A DNA stretch of 8,655 nt, from the NCBI GenBank assembly GCA_004297315.1, contig SCTU01000213.1:1-8655 (forward strand). The letters run 5' to 3'. Positions within the stretch are counted from its first letter, which is position 1, and every line of letters starts with the position of its first letter. The translations under genes and the position numbers were made by a program. Positions 5,672 through 8,655 of this stretch are shown here, piece after piece. The stretch is from Dehalococcoidia bacterium (lineage in GTDB: Bacteria > Chloroflexota > Dehalococcoidia > UBA2979). A model generated the notes under the pieces. That model was given only the letters and a program-made list of their open reading frames with translations, did no database searches and was not told the DNA's origin.

Positions 5672-6226
5672 TCAGACCAGCCCCGACTCGCCGCGTTCAC
5701 GTTCCATCCGCGCCCGCTCCTCCGCCTCGATCGCCGCGACCCGCGACTCGAGCACCTGCGCGCATCGAGACGCCTCGCCGAGTGCGACCTCGGTCAGCAC
5801 GCGCCGCAGCCGCACCTCGCCCCACGGCCCGAGGACGACACCCGACAGCCGGGCCTCCTCATGTCGCGCGAGCGAGGCCAGCATCCGGCGATCTTGTTCG
5901 AGCCGTGCCAGCAGCACGGGAATCGTCGGCGCGCCGTACATCACCGCGGCCACCGCGGCCGGATGCCGGTCGGAGCGTCCGCCGGGCGCCGGGATACCAG
6001 CCGCCGCGGCGGCGAAGGTGGCGCACGCCAGTTCAAGGCTCGCGGCGTAGCCGGCTACCAACCGTCGAGGCGCCTCACGCCCGCCCTCGTCCGCCTGGTA
6101 TTCGCCGATCGCCCGCAGGGCGACCGCGATCCGCCGGTGAAACTCCCCGCAAGCCTCCTCGAGCGCGTCGAGCGGCAGCGCGTCGAACGCTTCGTAGGCG
6201 CGCGTGGTGTCCGAGGGCTGTGTCAT
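5672..6226 (-). CDS. Alpha-helical hypothetical protein, possibly DinB-like
   Basis: A 184-residue, Ala/Glu/Arg-rich protein predicted to be nearly all helix. LPLDALEEACGEFHRRIAVALRAI (about 17-40), LVAGYAASLELACATFAAAAAG (56-77), a helix around LLARLEQDRRMLASLA (105-120), then GPWGEVRL (133-140) leading into LTEVALGEASRCAQVLESR resemble the four-helix layout and the GPWG turn of DinB/YfiT-like proteins. The histidines that bind metal in that family are not all evident: the position before the last helix reads ALGEASR without the usual H. If it is DinB-like it may be a non-metal member. The C-terminal 25 residues are a charged, possibly coiled helix. The ATG at 6226 has GGAG eight bases upstream on the minus strand. 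Neighbours give no functional hint. That it is a real gene is likelier than the family call. Confidence 0.65.
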   Translation of the reverse strand: MTQPSDTTRAYEAFDALPLDALEEACGEFHRRIAVALRAIGEYQADEGGREAPRRLVAGYAASLELACATFAAAAAGIPAPGGRSDRHPAAVAAVMYGAPTIPVLLARLEQDRRMLASLARHEEARLSGVVLGPWGEVRLRRVLTEVALGEASRCAQVLESRVAAIEAEERARMERERGESGLV

Positions 6227-6333
6227 CTCTCTGGCTCCACGCCGTCATCGGTCAAATGGGGCATCAGCGGGACCTGTGGCGCGGATCGGTTGGCGGGCAT
6301 CGACGTGTCTCCGTGCGAGGGCACCTGCGCGTC

Positions 6334-6339
6334 TATCCT
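6334..6339 (+). promoter_or_regulatory. Candidate -10 element for leaderless membrane-protein/GNAT mRNA
   Basis: TATCCT matches the -10 consensus at four of six positions (T1, A2, T3, T6) and ends six bases before the ATG at 6346, so transcription would start at the start codon. The only purine-rich stretch, GAGG, abuts the ATG and is too close to act as a ribosome binding site. No clear -35 is visible. Confidence 0.35.
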
Positions 6340-6345
6340 ACGAGG

Positions 6346-6555
6346 ATGAAGGAGATCGGCTGGGGCACGCACGCGCTCATCCTGCTGAGCATGGTCATCG
6401 TGCTCTGGGCGGGCGGCGATTACATCGAGGGCTGGTTCGGCCATCGCGTGCGCAGCGTCGCCGAGTTGCTCCTGATCTTCTGGTACCTCACCGCGATCGC
6501 CGGCATGCGCTTCCTGCCCCCCAGAGGTCGAGACAAAGACGACAAGCAGCGGTGA
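6346..6555 (+). CDS. Small two-helix membrane protein
   Basis: A 69-residue protein with two likely transmembrane helices, about residues 9-24 (ALILLSMVIVLW core) and 39-56 (AELLLIFWYLTAIAG core), joined by a short loop holding GGDYIEGWFGHRVRS. The tail, RGRDKDDKQR, is strongly charged and probably cytosolic. It is too short for the family to be recognised and its function is unknown. Its stop overlaps the GTG start of the acetyltransferase gene (GTGA, 6552-6555), so the two are almost surely one transcript with translational coupling. No Shine-Dalgarno at a useful distance precedes the ATG, and the upstream TATCCT suggests a leaderless message. It is divergent from the helical protein gene at 5672-6226, with 119 bases between the starts. 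Confidence 0.7.
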   Translation: MKEIGWGTHALILLSMVIVLWAGGDYIEGWFGHRVRSVAELLLIFWYLTAIAGMRFLPPRGRDKDDKQR

Positions 6556-7274
6556 GCGCGTCGCGGACGCTCACCGAGACGATCGAGCTCCACCTGGACG
6601 CGCTGTACGAGCGCGATGCCGCTGGCTTCCTCCTCCGTCCCCGCGGCAGCCCGATTCCCTCTCCGCGCGTCCATCTCGTCCGCTCGACCGAGGGCAACCG
6701 CTGGCTACTGTCGACCGCGGTTCCCGCGAGTTTGCGAGGCGCGGTGGAGAGGCTCCTGGCGTCGGAGCCAATCCTCGACCCCATCGAAGCGATCGAACAG
6801 CGGCCCCCCGCGTGTCGCGACGCGCTGTTCGCTCTGCTGGCGGGAACGCGACCTCCGACACATGAGTATCGAGGCCCGGCGTTCACATTCCCGCAGACCC
6901 TCCCCGAACCCTCAAGTTCCGTCGCGGTGCTCGGCTCCGCGGACGAGGCCCACCCACATCCGGAGCTGGCGTGGCTCGCGGCGTTCGACGAGGTTGACCG
7001 GCCGATCGTGGTCGCGCGAAATGACGGTGGCCAGGCAGTGGCCCAGTGCCACGCCGCACGCCCCGGACCGGCCTCGGCGGAGGCAGGCCTCGAGGTAGTC
7101 GAGGCGTACCGGCGGCGCGGCCTCGCCCGCGCGGTCACACTGGGCTGGGCCAGAGCCGTCCGCGCAGGCGGGCGCGTGCCGTTGTACAGCACCTCTTGGG
7201 AGAACGAAGCGTCTCGGGCAACCGCGAGAAGCCTCGGTTTGCTGCCCTACGCCGAGGACTGGCATTTCGGCTGA
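6552..7274 (+). CDS. GNAT-family N-acetyltransferase
   Basis: A 240-residue cytosolic protein whose C-terminal half is a clear GNAT domain, which moves an acetyl group from acetyl-CoA to an amine. Seen are PIVVARNDGGQAVAQ (151-165) as the central strands, AGLEVVEAYRRRGLARAVT (178-196) with the acetyl-CoA pyrophosphate loop RRRGLA at 187-192, and YSTSWENEASRATARSLGL (212-230) followed by YAEDWHF, the usual N-x-x-S-x-x-x-A-x-x-L-G-L ending. The N-terminal half (about 1-120) is less typical and probably forms a lid or second, degenerate GNAT-like unit. The substrate is unknown; it could be a small molecule or protein N-terminus. The GTG start at 6552 overlaps the stop of the membrane-protein gene by four bases. 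Longer ORF versions starting at 6204 would read through that gene in another frame and are not credible. Confidence 0.88.
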   Translation: MSASRTLTETIELHLDALYERDAAGFLLRPRGSPIPSPRVHLVRSTEGNRWLLSTAVPASLRGAVERLLASEPILDPIEAIEQRPPACRDALFALLAGTRPPTHEYRGPAFTFPQTLPEPSSSVAVLGSADEAHPHPELAWLAAFDEVDRPIVVARNDGGQAVAQCHAARPGPASAEAGLEVVEAYRRRGLARAVTLGWARAVRAGGRVPLYSTSWENEASRATARSLGLLPYAEDWHFG

Positions 7275-7285
7275 GCGGCTCGGCT

Positions 7286-7302
7286 GGCGGCCAGAAACCG
7301 CC
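7286..7302 (+). terminator. Weak hairpin between the acetyltransferase gene and the tRNA
   Basis: GGCGG (7286-7290) pairs with CCGCC (7298-7302) around a seven-base loop, 11 bases after the acetyltransferase stop. The stem is short and no U-tract follows. The tRNA may therefore be partly cotranscribed; no strong tRNA promoter is visible in 7275-7328. Confidence 0.25.
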
Positions 7303-7328
7303 CTGTGCGAACATCGAGCGCGCGGCAG

Positions 7329-7403
7329 GGGCGATTAGCTCAGCGGTAGAGCGCCCGGTTTACACCCGGAAGGTCGGGGGTTCGAACCCCTCATCGCCCA
7401 CCA
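7329..7403 (+). tRNA. tRNA-Val(UAC): tRNA-Val (anticodon UAC)
   Basis: A full cloverleaf is visible. The acceptor stem is GGGCGAT (7329-7335) with ATCGCCC (7393-7399), discriminator A at 7400 and an encoded CCA at 7401-7403. The D arm is GCTC / GAGC (7338-7341, 7349-7352). The anticodon stem is CCCGG / CCGGA (7354-7358, 7366-7370) around loop TTTACAC, with anticodon TAC at 7361-7363. The T arm is GGGGG / CCCTC (7376-7380, 7388-7392) with loop TTCGAAC. It decodes GUA and related valine codons. The first anticodon-stem pair (27-43) is C-A, a mismatch where a pair is normal. Confidence 0.97.
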
Positions 7404-7432
7404 TGCCGCGTCGCGCGTCCGGCTGGCCGGGT

Positions 7433-7462
7433 TTGCCGGTGCTCGGAAGCGCTTCGTACACT
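7433..7462 (+). promoter_or_regulatory. Sigma70-like promoter for methylmalonyl-CoA mutase
   Basis: TTGCCG (7433-7438, four of six -35 positions) and TACACT (7457-7462, four of six -10 positions with T1, A2 and T6) are 18 bases apart. Transcription would start near 7469, about 70 bases before the GTG at 7541. The 7404-7540 gap otherwise shows only short GC-rich stems such as CCGGC (7419-7423) with GCCGG (7435-7439), which overlap this -35. Confidence 0.42.
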
Positions 7463-7540
7463 CGGAACCCTTCAATCCCGCCGGGAGCGACCCCGCCCCG
7501 GACCCGCAGGGGCCGCCGGGCCTCGACGAGCAGGTGAGCC

Positions 7541-8655
<1,115 letters not shown>

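Noticed and set aside
5534..6349. 271-residue plus-strand ORF opposite the helical protein
   Set aside because: It overlaps the ends of two better-supported genes, is Arg/Pro-rich throughout and has no motif.
7046..7537. Plus-strand ORF spanning the acetyltransferase end and the tRNA
   Set aside because: It contains the translated tRNA (SSAVERPVYTRKVGGSNPS), another typical tRNA artefact, and is out of frame with the acetyltransferase.

Overview
This is a GC-rich, gene-dense bacterial chromosomal window. Small intergenic gaps, mixed gene orientation and the absence of transposases, integrases, phage genes or CRISPR repeats point to ordinary core or flexible chromosome, not a mobile island. 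The acyl-CoA dehydrogenase and the methylmalonyl-CoA mutase resemble, from memory, proteins of aerobic high-GC Chloroflexota (Dehalococcoidia/Tepidiformia-like). That placement is an inference and could not be searched; Actinobacteria or another high-GC lineage is not excluded.

Layout. (1) 1-350, minus: start of a metallo-beta-lactamase-fold hydrolase running off the left edge. (2) 442-819, minus: a cysteine-rich IscA/HesB-type iron-sulfur protein, followed by a hairpin terminator at 393-416. (3) 820-1055: divergent intergenic region with a sigma70-like promoter for (4) 1056-2273, plus: a full-length acyl-CoA dehydrogenase. It ends at a strong two-way terminator (2293-2324) shared with (5) 2349-4658, minus: a RecQ helicase with an N-terminal zinc ribbon and two HRDC domains. 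(6) 4694-5263, plus: a small lipoprotein, probably made from a leaderless transcript. (7) 5308-5661, plus: an unrecognised 117-residue protein. (8) 5672-6226, minus: a helical, possibly DinB-like protein. (9) 6346-6555 and 6552-7274, plus: a two-helix membrane protein overlapping a GNAT acetyltransferase. (10) 7329-7403: tRNA-Val(UAC). (11) 7541 to the right edge, plus: methylmalonyl-CoA mutase large subunit, truncated by the window, with its own likely promoter.

The two metabolic genes, acyl-CoA dehydrogenase and methylmalonyl-CoA mutase, fit a cell that degrades fatty acids or branched and odd-chain acyl-CoAs, with propionyl-CoA entering the TCA cycle as succinyl-CoA. They are about 5 kb apart under separate promoters and are not an operon. 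I found no convincing new multi-gene system. The items most worth a second look are the duplicated C-x4-C-x-C motif in the IscA-like protein, the domain layout and uncertain start of RecQ, the leaderless-type promoters placed exactly six bases before start codons, and the overlapping membrane protein/GNAT pair.
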